DNA of 64,000 nucleotides, taken from the NCBI GenBank assembly GCA_949825045.1, contig OX463820.1, forward strand, positions 6,522,501-6,586,500, in the 5' to 3' direction. Of this stretch, positions 20,601-32,617 are shown piece by piece. The stretch comes from Argyresthia goedartella. Taxonomy: Eukaryota > Arthropoda > Insecta > Lepidoptera > Argyresthiidae. The notes under the pieces were generated by a model that worked only from the letters and a program-made list of their open reading frames with translations, was not told the origin of the DNA and searched no databases. A program made the position numbers and the translations under genes. Each line of letters begins with the position of its first letter. Position 1 is the stretch's first letter.

Positions 20601-23600
20601 GTAGTATTTTCTAAACAACAAAAGTCCGCGCACTCACCTGAACCAGCGCAATCCCGATGCCGACGCCTCCCAATATCTGGGTGATCAGGTTCGCATTATC
20701 CACCAGCACGCCGAGGCACGGCTGCTGCTGGAAGCTCTCCGACGCTGGCGAGCAGGCCGCGAGCTGGCCGTCCGGCAGCATCTGGCCTTCCGAGCAGCAG
20801 CTGCCGGGGATGGCGATGTTGTGGGCGGTCCAGTCGGTGTAGTTGTACACGCCGCAGCATTTCAGCTGGAATAGAAATCGGTCAAGTGCAGGTTCGACTC
20901 TTACACGGAGGGTTCCGTATCTCCGTACGAGAAAACTTCTTGGATTCGAATTTTCGACATTTCCTACTTATTGCGGATCCTGTGTCAAATATAGCGAAAA
21001 CTGCGATGATATTTTGAATAAGTATGATGATTTGATAGATTGCGTAATTCACAGAGGCCAGTGAGATATTAAAACACATTTCTTGTATGGAAACCCTTTT
21101 AATTTATAAAATCTCGTGTATTTCGTTATTTGTTGCTGTACAGGTTACAGAAATACACCGTGAAAATTTAAACTCTCTCCCTATTACGGTCCATGAGATT
21201 GGGCGGACGGACAGACGAACAGCGAGCGGAGGCTTAGAAATAGGGTCCGTTTGGTATACTTCGAGTACGGAACCCTAAAAATGAACCGTTTCGGCCACGT
21301 ACGTAACCGGTGGTGGTTCGTAACCAGTTCGAACCAAAACTTTTTCGTCCTTGTACGAAAACTGTAGCAATCAAAGACTTTCACGTAACCAGTTACGATG
21401 GAAGACTTATGAGCATAACGCTACTTGTTGACCATTTATTGGTAAAGTAGTAACGCGCTTGAATGATCTCGACTAAACAAAATAACCATAGCGTCACGAC
21501 TTACGCCATACGCGGTGGTAGTCCCGGTTGCGCCCACGCATAGCCTTCTCTCCCTCTTCTTTTAATTTGTCGTGCAAACCTCTTGAGGTCAATTCTGCCA
21601 GTGTCAATATTGGAATTTGGTCAGCTTGAGAATAAGTTGTTGCTCTTTATCACTACCCAGGAGTACGTGGACGTGAACAACTGCCTCCCACACGCTTATC
21701 CTTATTTTTGATGATTTATCTCGTCATAAAGCAGAACCTATTGAGCTAAATGGTTGTGATACGACGTCGAATTACACTCGGCGCCACGAATAAAGAGCTC
21801 TCGGAGAAACTGGCGGGGATTACTGCGCATGTGTACAGTCGCGGCATAATTCCGAAGTGCGTTTTTAGGGTTAGTGTGAAGGAATGAGTGTTCAGGACTT
21901 TCTTCACTTCTATTTTTTCTATGTTTGATATTTTGTTGATTGGGATATTAGCCGATGTAAATAATGGACTTTGTGTCAAATAAACTATAGGTACTCTCTA
22001 TTGACAACATTTGTTAACGTCAAGGTTGAAACCTATATATAAATAACCCCCTAGCATAGAATGCCCCTAGTCACTAGGGCCTAGTGAATATAGATACTTG
22101 TAGTAATAGTCCTGCACACTCTTTTCTTCCCGCTGACTAATAATTTGTAACAATTAAACCACAATAAAGTTTTTCATCAGACTTCTTCATCAGTATTTCA
22201 TCAGACTCTTTTTTGATATAACAGTTCACATCGTAAACCATTTTTCTAGCTTGCCTAGTCAGTACTTTATTTTTCGGCATTTTCGACCGGGGCGAAAGAT
22301 AACGTTGGGTAATATTGTATGCGACTGTACTCAAGAAGCTTCGAGACGTGCTTTCGGTGCGGGCATCGGGAAGCGACTGATCAACGAATCAGGTGCCGGC
22401 GCTGACTACCGCCCCCGTCGCTCCTCACTTCCCCGCGCCAAACACTTGTGAAAAGTGACTACTGCGCATTCAAGGACAAAGCTCTTTAGTCGTGGCGCCC
22501 GGTATACTTACCTACTTACTTTATACTTTACTGGACGTTTAATCGATATAGGTATAATAGTAGTTTATGTGACTGCTACATAATGCCTAATTATGTACAG
22601 TTACATACACTAGTTTATCTACACACATATCATCAGCTCTCTTTGATGTGTTCACGAACCGCATGTTCGACCGGCATTGTGGCATTGATCATTGCTCTGC
22701 AGTTGTTTAGCTTGTTCTGTAGTACCAACTTCAAAGACAAACTAGGGGGCGGCACGCAGGCGGGCGCCGGCGTTCGAAATTTGAATGTCATAATTTGACA
22801 AATTTTGGTACATTATATATTATAACTCGCAAATGGCTGGACGGATTTTAATGTTAAGGAAGGTTCTTACGGAGTTTTTTTAAATGCAAAGGGAACAGCC
22901 GAAAAGCCGAAAAATATTTGGTTCTGTTCATGTTTTTCTTGACATTTTGTAGCTTTTGGCAGAACAGAACGTCGTATCTCTGGTCAGCTAGTAATAGACA
23001 AACTTACATGAATACTTTTGTGCAAAGGCGAGTTTATCTTAATTACCTACTCAATTATTTTGTGGTACCCTTAGGGCCTGATTCAAGAATTCTCGATAAA
23101 CGATAACGAAATCTTGGGTCTCCCATAGTAACATGTACTCAGCTGATCGGTCAATGTACTGAGGGACGTATTTTATTTCTTTCCACCTTATGTTTCTTGG
23201 GGAAAGTTGTTTTTAATGATGGGTAATTTATGGGGATGGGGACCGGGAAACAGGCCATTAGTGTATTTATAAATGCGTTAGCGTAGGGGACAGAGATTAG
23301 CAGTGACATGAGGTATAACAACTCCAAAAGAATACCCCATAACGGTTCAATGGACTATGGCAGGGACACTTGCGAATCACGCTGTACCTTTTGTTTCCCA
23401 ATTGATGTTTGCGCGAAAGTTTGAATGTGAGGAACCCCATAACTGTTTCACCGTCGACCAAACCTGGACCACGCTGAAACCGTTATGGGGTGAACCACTA
23501 ATTTCACAAATCAACTTACATCAGTCTGGATCATGTCAACGATTTTCTGCGTTTCCGGGTTGGTCGGGTAGTCGATGATGCTGGAGTTGAGGGCCTTCTG

Positions 23601-26600
23601 GAAGGTCGCCTCCAGGTCCTTGTGCTTCACGTACCCGGCGATGCCGACCGCCAGCTCAGCCAGGAAGATGATGATGAGGAACACGGAGAACTGAAATGCG
23701 AATGAATGGGCATCTAAGTCGCGCGCAGAATGTTTGCCGATGATGTTATAACATCGTATAGTTATAATATTTTATAGTATCGGTATCATAGTCATCGATA
23801 GGTGAATAAATAACATCAACAAAAATTCATAAAATCTTTAAAGAACAATTTGTTTCTTTTGTCAATTCCTTGGCTTCCACGTAGGTACTCGCTTCGCTTT
23901 AATTTATTTACAAAGTAGGGAAAAAACTTCGATTTTTGACCTTGATTTTCTATTCATATTCTTTATTGCACAGAAAACATAGATAAACAGACAGTTACAA
24001 TAAATTTTATAGGCAAAGGCGAGCTTATCTCTAAAAAGAGATATCTTCCAGCAAACCTAGGCAAGACAGGAGTGTTTATGAAAAAGGACAGTCCTAGTGC
24101 GCAATAAAACTGTATACATACGTACAAAAATTACTTTTAAAATATTAATAAAATATACCTAATAAAATACATATATATATTTATTTATTTATTTTATTTT
24201 TCTTGTATGGAAAACTTACAGCTAAAATTTTACAGTTTAACACTAAAAATGTACAGTTGATAGCCAATTACAAGTTTTCACTAATTGACGACAGAGTATA
24301 ATAACAAATTGATTCCTATGAATGCAGACATACCTAACTGGAAACACGAACCCAGATAAAATACAATATTATTAATACCTACATTTTTATGAATGTTACA
24401 TGAGTGAGTACCTAAATATGCATATTACGTTAATTATTACAAAGAAACAACACAAGCCTATATTAAGACATATATATCTACTTCTACTTGTAAATTACAA
24501 CATTAAGAGATACGCGAGACGTATAAACAGTTAATACAAGGATATAGTTTAATATTGCTTAGCACTAAACTTACTGGTCAGATAATAGCTGACAGACCGA
24601 GCACTACTACAAAACATGTCTATGTCCATACAGTCAAAACTAAGTGAATTGAAAGAGCGCGAAACTCTCAAAAGAAACGAGTTCTGCCTGTAATTGGTAT
24701 GAACGAGTGGAACATGCAACAGTGATTTGAGACGTAATTGACGTGCGGGGACTAACAGATGGATTTTATTCAGCAAATCTGGACAATCAATACTATTCTG
24801 AGCCAGCCTAGTGAGGAATATTATATCTGCAGCTTCACGCCTGATTTGAAGAGGGAGAAGGTGGAATTGATTGCAATGAAACTCATAGCTCCGTCTTGGA
24901 ATTCTAAATTTGTAACATAGATAGCGAATAAACTTTTTTTGGATGGACTCAATTTTTAAAATATAGACGTCATAACGTGGGTTCCACACCTGAGATGCGT
25001 ACTCCAAGTTGCTTCTTACAAGAGTGCAGTAAATTATCTTAATTGACTTCATCAACTTGAAATTTTTCCAGGAGCGTATAAGGAATCCTAGTAATTTATA
25101 TGCTTTCTTTACTATTGTATCAATATGTTTATCAAAAAATAATTTTGAGTCCATTATTATACCCAAATCCCTTATCTCATTACAGCTGGAAATAGATTTA
25201 TCGCTGAGACTATAAGAACTCCGATACATGTTTCTTTTACGCCCAAATGAAATGGAGAAGCACTTTGAGACATTTATATCCAAACTGTTAAGTCTGCAAT
25301 ACGTATCAAGTCTATTAAGATCGTCCTGTAGTAAATCAGAGTCCTCCGGACTATTGACCACTCTAAACACCTTCATATCATCAGCAAATAGGAGGAATTC
25401 GGAATGATTAGCAAATGTCAATATCATTAATAAAAATAATAAATAGGAGGGGAATATTTTTCCATGGTGACATATAACCATTCAATACCACCGATTGCGT
25501 CCTGTTGGATATGTAAGACTTGAAAGAAAGAAAGACAGTTGAGTGGATATGGAAGCTCAGCTCAGTTTAAAGAGCAATGCTTCTATTGATTAGAGACTGC
25601 ACAAAAACAAGGACTACCTATACCTACACTTCTAGTGATAAGATCTTGTTGCGAGATCATGAACTGAACTATATACTACTGGCAAAATATCATCACAAAT
25701 AGGGCCCCGTTGATTTTATACCCTTTGTTTGGGTGCGTCAAACACAAAATCCTAATCTACAGTTACCTACATATACGGCCCTGATAGCATCTGAATCATT
25801 GAACTACTATATGATCTGAATCCAACGAGATCACTTCTGTGATGCAACATGACTTGAGAAACCTTGAGACCTTGCATTTGAAATCGAATACGAAAGAACG
25901 GCGCAGGCTGAAAATAGCTACAAAATAAAAAAAAGCTACAAAAACGTTGGACCATGAGATCAAGCTTGCAAAACTTAATTTCAGGGTCAAACGTCGATAC
26001 GATAAATACAGAATCTAAAAGAATTTCTTATTCTTTATTGCACACTGATATTATGGATTTTACGTTAGCAAATATCGATACCTATAGAGGTATAATATTA
26101 TTTAGCCGAATTTAAATAAGGATGGAGCCGGAGTCATTTAGGTCATAGCCTAGCCCACATACCTATTCATGGACGAATAAAACTAGTTTTATTCTTCCAA
26201 CCTATTCATATCGTATCCAATTTAAGGAAAGTCCGGAATAAATACCGAATATCATCAACCAAATCATCATCGTAGTTATTTTTAATTCGAATAATTCGTT
26301 TTAATTGTTTTAACTCAAAAAGGAAGTAAGTTAAGGTTTTCCATTTTAGGTACAATCTAACAAAACGACGCTATTCCGTTTTTGGTCAATACTGCACGGG
26401 AATAGGGTCGAAAACTGGAAAACATTTTATCAACTATACACTGTAATATGCTGCCTTATTATAAACTCATTACGGACTACTGTTGAATGTGTTTCTGAAT
26501 CTTTGTGACGAATACAGGATGGCTCCGTTTAAACGTATAATTTAGAGGAGTTAGGAGCAAAGGTCGTTACCTACCTCGTTCATTTAGTAAAGATGAAGAC

Positions 26601-29600
26601 TTGTGGTTCCTATTGAGTGTGGCATAGAGATTATAATTGAAATGGTGATTGTTCTAGTCTAGACAGTAGTTAGTCCAAGTTGTAGTGGGTGGACAGTGGG
26701 CATTTAGGATTCATTAAACTCGTAATGTGGCACATATCACGTAATGTCATAAATTTAAAAAAATATATATTTATCTGCGATAAGGATGTCGGTTTTCGGA
26801 ACAACAATTTCCCACTCCCGGGAGCCCCGAGAAATCATAAAAATCTATCGAGTTTGCTCTTATTACCTACCAGAAATGCTATCTAGAAGTTATTAATTTA
26901 TTCAACTCAGAAGTAGTTTTAAAGCATGTTTCAATTAAATATACATATTTGAGTATTTTTCAAGTTAGGTAGGTTATTCTCATTATTATTCTCAAGTCTG
27001 TTGATGATTGTTGTTGAAATTATACAAGGGAATACTATCTCTCAGTTAATGAGGCCATGAACCGGAAATCGTAACACTTAAAAGGCTAATCAAAGTTGGC
27101 TAGCCGGCCCACAAACATTATGTTTTTGTTAATTTAACCAAGCTCTATTGGTTTTTAGTGCACCAAATCAAACTGTCGGGAATTCCCTGTAACCGCCAAA
27201 TTTTACCCAGGTTCGCGAATGACTTATTTCCCCGAAACCCGGGACTGCAACCCTATCTGCGATTGATTAGGTACCTACCTAGGTACTATCTGACAGCAAG
27301 GCAGTTTTGCAAGCCCTTCAAAGCAACACCATAACCTTCTGGCTTATATGTACCTATATGGGGGTCACCAAGCCCTGTCATAGGTATGTAACCACAGTAC
27401 CTACTGTTACCCTGCAGTGGATAAAGGCACACACAGTGGCTCGCGCGGCAACGACGCAGCCGACACACTGGCAAGGTTGGGTTCAGAACAGACGTTGGAG
27501 GGACCAGAACCCAAGATACCACTGCCATTCCGCTGGTTGAGGAAAACCCTACGAAAGAACACAAAGGTAACTCACCAACTTCATTGCTCAACCTCGGATA
27601 CCTGCAAGCAAGCCAGACAGGCCCTCCCGGTGATCAGACCCGGCCTATCACGTAAGCTTCTGAAGCTAAAGAGTAACCGCTTGGTAACCGGAGCGATGAC
27701 TGGACACGCTTGGCTAAACACACACTTACACACTCTAGGTGTTACAGACAGCCCACTGTGCAGTCTGCATGGAGGTCGAGGAGACAGTCACCCACGTCCT
27801 GCTGGACGCAAGTTCCGGAGTGGCCAGCTATCGGGCAACAGACCTCGGGTCGCCGAGGTCGCTCCAGAAAGTCATCGGCAACATTAAAGGTTTGCTAGGA
27901 GGAGCTGGGTTGGCAGGAGTAGTGCCCCCAACCTACATCACGCAAAATAGGCGCAAATTTAAGCCGTCGAGTAGCGGAATATCGGCGATAAACTATAACT
28001 ATAAGTAAGTACTATGAAATCACTTAGCAGCTTGAGGTGACATACAACGCGACATTTAATTAGCTGACCAAATTTTGGGGAATTATAGCATGGATTATTA
28101 TGAACAACTTTCCCAAAGAAACCTATAGTCGCAAATAAAAAATATTTTCCGTCGCTCAGTACATTGACCCAATCAGTTGATTACAAGTTGCTATGGGAGA
28201 CCCAAATTTTGTTTTTGTTTGCGACCATGTTTCTTGGGGAAAGTTGTTAATAATTATGTGTTCTCGTCGCGTGTCGTCGTTCCCAAAATATGGGCAGCTA
28301 ATTAAATGTCACCCAGTATTTGTGCTAAACTAAAATGACTGATAGACTAATGAGTAACGACTTAATTAAAAATGATCAATCGCAAAATCAATTTGATGAC
28401 TGCAATAAACCCCAAATGAATGGAGTTATTAATTACCAGTGGACATGACAATTTAAATCTAGAACTACTACAAATTAATAGTGAAAGTGTTTTACCGTAA
28501 CCACCATGCAATGGTTCTCCTTGACGGCTCCACAGCACCCGAAGAAGGCCACGACAAAGATGACGACTCCAACAATCATCAACACCACCGGGGCAAGCTG
28601 GTAGAAATTGTCCTCGGTCAGGTTGATCAGGTCATGCAAGTTGGACTTGTACTCAACTATGCCGCCAACAATCAAGATTATCAGGCCGGTGACCTGTTGA
28701 ATATCAAATGCATTTGTAGGCAACACAACACATCCTATAATAGTATTTATAGATTTTTTGAGTTACAAATGCTAGTGTGAATTATGAGATGTTCCTACAT
28801 AGACATGTTATGTATGTACATATTATGTTATGTAGATATGTTTTAAATTTCAAAGAAAAATAGGGTTTTGTTTTTACTTTTCATACTTTATATGAAAAGC
28901 AAAATTCTTCCGCATGCATGCTATTGTCTTGACTGTTTGTAATTAATGAGACAATTGTGTTATTGTTCAATAAACAAGTGAAGCAGAAAATAACATGAAA
29001 ATTATTAAAAATAACACATTTCTTATTGACTTACTTTCTAACCTACTAGGCTACATAGCAGCAGCATGAAGTTGTATGATAAGAATAATGTAAGGTCGTA
29101 AGGACAGGCCAGTTACACTGTATGCAAATACATAATATATTTTTAACTCCTGCCTGAATGACTCTTGCTGTTTATTTAGTGATAAGGGTGGACGTTCTTG
29201 GGTGATCAGATCAATGATCATTCATGTAGGTATTCTAGGTAAATAAACACAGTAAAATATGTTGAAAGTTGCCTTGAAGATGATGCATTAACTTCAATAT
29301 TCACTGACACAATCAATTTTAATATCTCTACTTTATTGCTTATAAAACCCTTCTTTTCTCATAGTGGTCCAATGTAGAGAAGTTGCTAAAGGTGGCGGAA
29401 CCAAGCCATTTTTTTCCCAGACTCCTTTTCCTTGGTGCCCCCTTATCTACACTCCAACCGCCCCCTTATGTCGTTTAGAACCCCAACCAATACCTAAGTA
29501 ATTAAGAAATTTTGATTTTGATTTTCCAATACAAATAAAAATGGAAAATGCATGTTCAATGGCGAGCATAACAAGACATTTCTTCCAGCAAACCTAGGAT

Positions 29601-30471
29601 GGAAAATTAATGTTGTTTGTAGTAAGTAACATGGATTTTGGATGATAATTTCGATGGTGGCTTAACCCCTCGTATGCCATGTAAATGATTTGATAATGAA
29701 ATTGAAATTAACTGGTATTTTAACGTAAGGTTCAAATGTCTCGGACGGATTCAGGACACGGCATACAAAGGGTTAATGGCAATAAAAGCATAGTACCTAC
29801 CTAATTTTGGAAGGGCTATCTTATACTTGGTTGAGGAAGCATTCTTGGACTGTGTCAATGTGGAATTGGCCATTTGAATTGTCTAAATTTCCAATAGTAA
29901 TATTGTTAGGTTTAGTGGGAAAGTGAGAAAAAGAGCTATACATAGAGCATGGCTGTGTCCATAACTATATTACTGTTGGAAATGGAGGATAAAAACGGCT
30001 AGGTAATAGTACCTAGCCTATAGCCACAAACAAAAGGTCACCGCCTAGTCTTATTTGTGAGACAGGCAGATACATAATGCGAAAAACATCATGTAACATT
30101 ATCATGTAATGTCCTCAATGTAACCATTGAGGACATTATCAAACCAACACAGGAAAGCAGCCAACAATCACTGTAGTTTAACGGTAATTGTGCAATAGGC
30201 TGAGTCATATTCATTACTGGAAGGTAAAATATTACAATGACTGGACTATATTGTCACGTCTCACGTATGAACTGCATGACTCGATTCAGGGAAATCCAAC
30301 ATGAAGCCAAATTCAGGAAAACTAAAACAATTAGTGGTGTCGTATTCAGAGTTGTCTGTCTGTCTACCCGCTATTGTAGATAAAGTCTCTAAGTAGGGTA
30401 CATACCGCAAACAGTAAGTTGAAACAGAAGAGCAGATATTTCACGCAAGACATTCCTTCGCCCAGAGCCAT
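17574..30471 (-). CDS. Tetraspanin, CD63-like (five coding exons)
   Basis: Exons on the minus strand: 30406-30471, 28496-28693, 23520-23690, 20638-20865, 17574-17639. All junctions are GT-AG and all introns are phase 0, giving 242 residues. Four membrane segments lie near residues 10-35, 56-76, 86-110 and 205-230. The cytosolic loop has FFGCCGAVKEN; the large outer loop (about 113-205) has the hallmark KCCG at 147-150, PGSCC at 165-169, and six cysteines. Possible N-glycosylation sites: N46, N123, N153. The C-terminus ends in YETV, a Y-x-x-hydrophobic sorting motif placed as in CD63, which suggests an endosomal/lysosomal route. Tetraspanins organise membrane microdomains. Length, loop pattern and splice phase all fit a functional gene; CD63-like is an inference from the tail and overall look. 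Confidence 0.93.
17691..18171. mobile_element. MITE in tetraspanin intron 4
   Basis: The ends are inverted copies of a sequence built on CCCAGTTGCCACCGGTGGCA: left 17691-17770, right about 18065-18171. The interior (about 17863-18015) contains a segment starting CAGATGGGGTGGCAGA that also occurs at 2843. Confidence 0.65.
18190..19920. mobile_element. Long fold-back element in tetraspanin intron 4
   Basis: The left arm (about 18190-18750) and right arm (about 19490-19920) are diverged inverted copies. Shared strings include GGAAACAACTTTTT, AGTTAGTCCAACAT-type and CTGATCGTAGGCTGATGAAA. The left arm has an internal 45-bp duplication at about 18400-18490. No coding sequence is visible. Confidence 0.65.
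20258..20345 (+). repeat. tRNA-derived SINE head
   Basis: A-box-like TGGCACTGCGG is followed 40 bp later by B-box-like GGATTGGATTC, in the order of a pol III promoter. No full tRNA fold can be drawn. Confidence 0.4.
20371..20552. mobile_element. Small palindromic MITE in intron 4
   Basis: The arms run from CCCCTAGCCAAATTGCATTC to the complement GAATGCAACTTGGCTAGGGG. The central part ACGCTAAGAAAATGTATGC is also mirrored, around a loop of about 27 nt. Confidence 0.75.
20638..20865 (-). CDS. Tetraspanin coding exon 4
   Basis: 76 codons: LKCCGVYNYTDW, PGSCC and the rest of the large loop, then the first half of TM4 (ILGGVGIGIALVQ). Its GC content is much higher than the introns. Acceptor TATTCCAG, donor GTGAGT. 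Confidence 0.93.
20900..21283. repeat. Interspersed repeat bounded by AGGGTTCCGTA
   Basis: It begins AGGGTTCCGTATC and ends TACGGAACCCT. The right part, read in reverse, matches 31013-31110 (GGGTTCCGTAC ... CCTCCGCT ... TCTGTCCGTC), a very common insect repeat type. Lies in intron 3. Confidence 0.6.
21775..22504. mobile_element. 730-bp TA-flanked MITE, copy 1
   Basis: The ends are inverted (CACTCGGCGCCACGAATAAA and TTTAGTCGTGGCGCCCGGTA) and TA dinucleotides flank both sides, as for Tc1/mariner elements. Copies 2 and 3 are at 34192 and 59169. A short minus-strand frame at 22137-22280 begins MPKNKVLTRQARKMVYDVNC, which looks like the start of an insect Tc1/mariner-type transposase, so the family is a deletion derivative of a larger element. 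Confidence 0.85.
22560..22797. mobile_element. Fold-back MITE copy, inverted relative of 11335-11850
   Basis: ATTATGTACAGTTACATACA, ATCTACACACATATCAT and CGTTCGAAATTTGAATGTCA are shared in reverse orientation with 11500-11850. Confidence 0.7.
22798..23519. other. Intron 3 remainder
   Basis: Holds a partial copy (about 23110-23225) of the MITE at 28050-28310 (shared GGGTCTCCCATAGTAACATG-type and GTTTCTTGGGGAAAGTTGTT) and an inverted pair ACCCCATAACGGTT / AACCGTTATGGGGT near 23334 and 23478. No exon recognised. Confidence 0.4.
23520..23690 (-). CDS. Tetraspanin coding exon 3
   Basis: 57 codons: TM3 (FSVFLIIIFLAELAVGIAGY) and the first helices of the large loop, ending VDMIQTD. Acceptor ATTTCAG, donor GTAAGT. 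Confidence 0.93.
23945..25500 (-). pseudogene. Jockey-like LINE relic in tetraspanin intron 2
   Basis: Minus strand. RT begins abruptly near 25500 with PLLFIIFINDIDI in one frame and LLFADDMKVFRV in the next. It continues with CFSISFGRKRN, RDLGIIMDSKLFFDKHID and LVRSNLEYASQVWNPRYD, and ends at 24549. The probable 3' UTR runs to about 23945; AAAGGCGAGCTTATCTC in it is also seen at about 29560. It is 5'-truncated and frameshifted. It shares the gene's orientation. Confidence 0.8.
25501..27288. other. Intron 2, no gene seen
   Basis: AT-rich. Contains short LINE-tail-like pieces (TTCTTATTCTTTATTGCACA at about 26025). No conserved coding frame recognised. Confidence 0.35.
27289..28003 (+). pseudogene. 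LINE C-terminal region with RNase H domain
   Basis: Plus strand with frameshifts. SDSKAVLQALQ and VTLQWIKAHTGSRGNDAADT are RNase H motifs (Asp-Ser ... His-x-x-x-x-Asn-Asp). Then NRLVTGAMTGHAWLNTHLHT, LGVTDSPLC, CMEVEETVTHVLL and a tail GNIKGLLGGAGLAG follow. The same C-terminus appears at 48944-49394. It is a 5'-truncated element of the R1/I-type group that carries RNase H, in reverse orientation to the tetraspanin. Confidence 0.75.
28050..28310. mobile_element. Palindromic MITE in intron 2
   Basis: The ends GACATTTAATTAGCTG and their complement, plus inner mirrored AACAACTTTCCC / GGGAAAGTTGTT, form a fold-back. Lies about 190 bp from exon 2. A one-ended relative is at about 33890. Confidence 0.7.
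28496..28693 (-). CDS. Tetraspanin coding exon 2
   Basis: 66 codons, from VTGLIILIVGGIVEY (rest of TM1) through the small outer loop and TM2 to FFGCCGAVKENHCMVVT. Acceptor TTCAACAG, donor GTAAAA. Confidence 0.93.
28694..30405. other. Tetraspanin intron 1
   Basis: Holds a LINE 3' fragment (about 29510-29600, TTCTTCCAGCAAACCTAGGA shared with 24040) and a 13-bp perfect inverted duplication with a 4-nt spacer (30108-30137). Otherwise AT-rich. Confidence 0.5.
30406..30471 (-). CDS. Tetraspanin coding exon 1
   Basis: ATG at 30469-30471. Encodes 22 residues (MALGEGMSCVKYLLFCF and five more): the cytosolic N-terminus and start of TM1. Donor GTATGT. Upstream, an acceptor-like TTTTACAG ending at 30508 suggests a 5' non-coding exon boundary at 30507. 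Confidence 0.9.
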
Positions 30472-30507
30472 CGTGGTGCTTGTATTTAGCTGAGTCTAAA
30501 TATAAAC

Positions 30508-31012
30508 CTGTAAAATATTAAAACTGTCGGTTTATCCCCCACAAAAATGCAACTGCGAAGTAAACATCGATCCCTATTGTTTGGGCTTCGCTTGTTTGTT
30601 TTGTTAGTTACACAACATTTTATGGCAAATCCTCTACAGTAGAGATGATAATATTGGAATATCATGTCAAATACAGTAGTAGGAGTACTTACAGGCGTTT
30701 ATCGCTAGAAATTAAATTAAATCTTGAGTTAATTTAACGCAGAGCCTCCACCTCTTTCACAGAAAAATTAACAACTGTGTGTGTGTGTGTTGTTGTGTGT
30801 GAGTGAGTGAACGAGTGATTATCTGACTGAACTGAATGCAGGCAGGAAATGATGACGAGCAGTCATGGAAGTAAACTAAGTCCATGCTAGCAATAGATTT
30901 CACGCAATGACTGGCATTCATTCAATGTTGCCAGCACGCAGCGGGTAATGACTACCTTAATTACACACAGTGTGGCGACTTTTCTACGTCCTTGATTATG
31001 GTAGAAAATCTG
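30508..31012. other. Region upstream of tetraspanin exon 1
   Basis: Likely carries the 5' non-coding exon and promoter. A TG-rich microsatellite lies at about 30775-30812. No TATA box that I would trust. Confidence 0.35.
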
Positions 31013-31110
31013 TTGTTAGGGTTCCGTACCCGCAGGCGCAGGGTGCCAAACGGGACCCTATTACTGAGCCTCCGCTATCCGTCTGTCCGTCAGCGGACTG
31101 TATTAATATA
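31013..31110 (+). repeat. Fragment of the AGGGTTCCGTAC repeat
   Basis: AGGGTTCCGTACCCGCAGG, then ACGGGACCCTATTACT and CTCCGCTATCCGTCTGTCC; matches 21170-21283 in reverse. Confidence 0.6.
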
Positions 31111-31167
31111 ATGCATACTGTTTCCGTTATATATGACAAAAAATAACGAACTAGGTTTATATGTTAC

Positions 31168-31818
31168 GGCTAAAGCTAGGTGTAAAACTAAACTTAAGTT
31201 TAGCCGGCTAGTGTTAAGATTAATTTCGAGCCTCGGCTAATATCCGAAGTCATGTTCGTTTGTGATAACAGATGTCATCTTTAATCGGCTAGACTGCACA
31301 TTAGCCGATGCGTTTCTGTTAATGTTGGACATTAGTTAGCTAATGTTGAAAACGAAGTATTCGCGCGACTGCGGGGAGCGGGGCGGGGAAATTTTATTCA
31401 CATGAGAAAGCTATTTCTAATATCAGGGCAAAATATGGTTGACATTAGCCGACTAAACTTAAGTTTATTTTTCAGTATACCTAGGCTCATGTTGAAAACC
31501 TTTATCCTTCGCCTAAGCTACCGCAGTGTTTACGGCTACCGAATCATTATCATCACTTATTCCAGATTAAGACGGTAATTTTTCAACATGAGCCTAGGTA
31601 TACTGAAAAATAAACTTAAGTTTAGTCGGCTAATGTCAACTATATTTTCTCACCCATCTTTAGCCTCAACAGAGCGTCGAGGCTAAACTGCAGTTTAGCC
31701 GACTAATGTTGAAATCATTTATCGCAATGAACATTATTTCGGACATTAGCCGAGGCTCGAAATTAATCTTAAGACTAGCCGGCTAAACTTAAATTTAGTT
31801 TCATACCTAGCTTTAGCC
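31168..31818. mobile_element. Fold-back element with nested 61-bp perfect palindrome
   Basis: The outer arms are about 85 bp (GGCTAAAGCTAGGTGTAAAA at left; complement at right end 31818) and imperfect. Inside, 31438-31498 and 31580-31640 are exact reverse complements over 61 bp, and the shared motif TAGCCG-CTAA-CTTAAGTTTA recurs in both layers. Fragments reappear at about 32085-32130. Confidence 0.85.
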
Positions 31819-32371
31819 ACAAAATAATTAGGTACAGAAATCAATCTACATACAAGCGCGCTCGAGCAACGCACACATATATACTGCTCACGGACACGAT
31901 TCTGAGATATCAGAACAGTTCACAGAGTACCTTGTTATATACTGAAATAGAGACTTATCTTTGACCAAGAAATGGGAAGTGCAAAGCTAGCGCCGTCTGT
32001 TTTTTATTTAGAACTAACTATTGAAAATATTAAACTGGACATCAATAATACTGATTTTCATAGCAAATTTTCTGATTTTCACAGCAAATATCAGGGCAAA
32101 ATACTGCGGTAGCTTAGGTGAAGGGTAAAGGGGGTGAGCGAAGCGAAGCCCCCTTTAGCCTTCGTATTAGGTTGAACATATAATAAGAACAAAAATACTT
32201 AAAAGATAAAAAGTATTTTTGCTGATCCTTTTTTGCTGTGAAAATCAGTTTTTATGCTGTGCGATTATTTAATTTACTAGCCAAATTAAATTGACATTTT
32301 ATTTTATACTTTTGAAATTCATTTATTTGTAACCATGTTTTTATGAACAAATATAATTGAAAGGAATTGTC
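31819..32371. other. Non-coding, repeat fragments
   Basis: Contains pieces of the fold-back element above (about 32085-32130) and a short hairpin around AAAGGGGGTGAGCGAAGC. No gene. Confidence 0.35.
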
Positions 32372-32617
32372 TTACAGGTTATAACCTAGTTTAGTAGCCA
32401 AGACCGTCAATTTTGTAAATAGATATTGTGAGATAAATTCATTTAATTTTTTATTTACCATGCTCCTTCGCATATTCACCTTTGATCCTAATGAAATTGC
32501 TACTTTCGTGCTAACATAATTTTCTTCTATAGACTTAAACTTTCGTGGATTGAAGTAATCAACATTCTGTAGGTCAGTAGTACCAGACAAATGGGAGTCA
32601 TCAATGAAGCAATCCAA
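32372..32617 (-). pseudogene. Unknown ORF fragment next to a palindrome
   Basis: A frame of 81 residues reading DDSHLSGTTDLQNVDYFNPR and VNMRRSMVNKKLNEFISQ. I do not recognise the family. Its 5' end is replaced by the palindrome at 32599-32656, so the upstream part is lost. The sequence looks protein-like (mixed charge, no low complexity) and may be a transposase tail. Confidence 0.35.
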
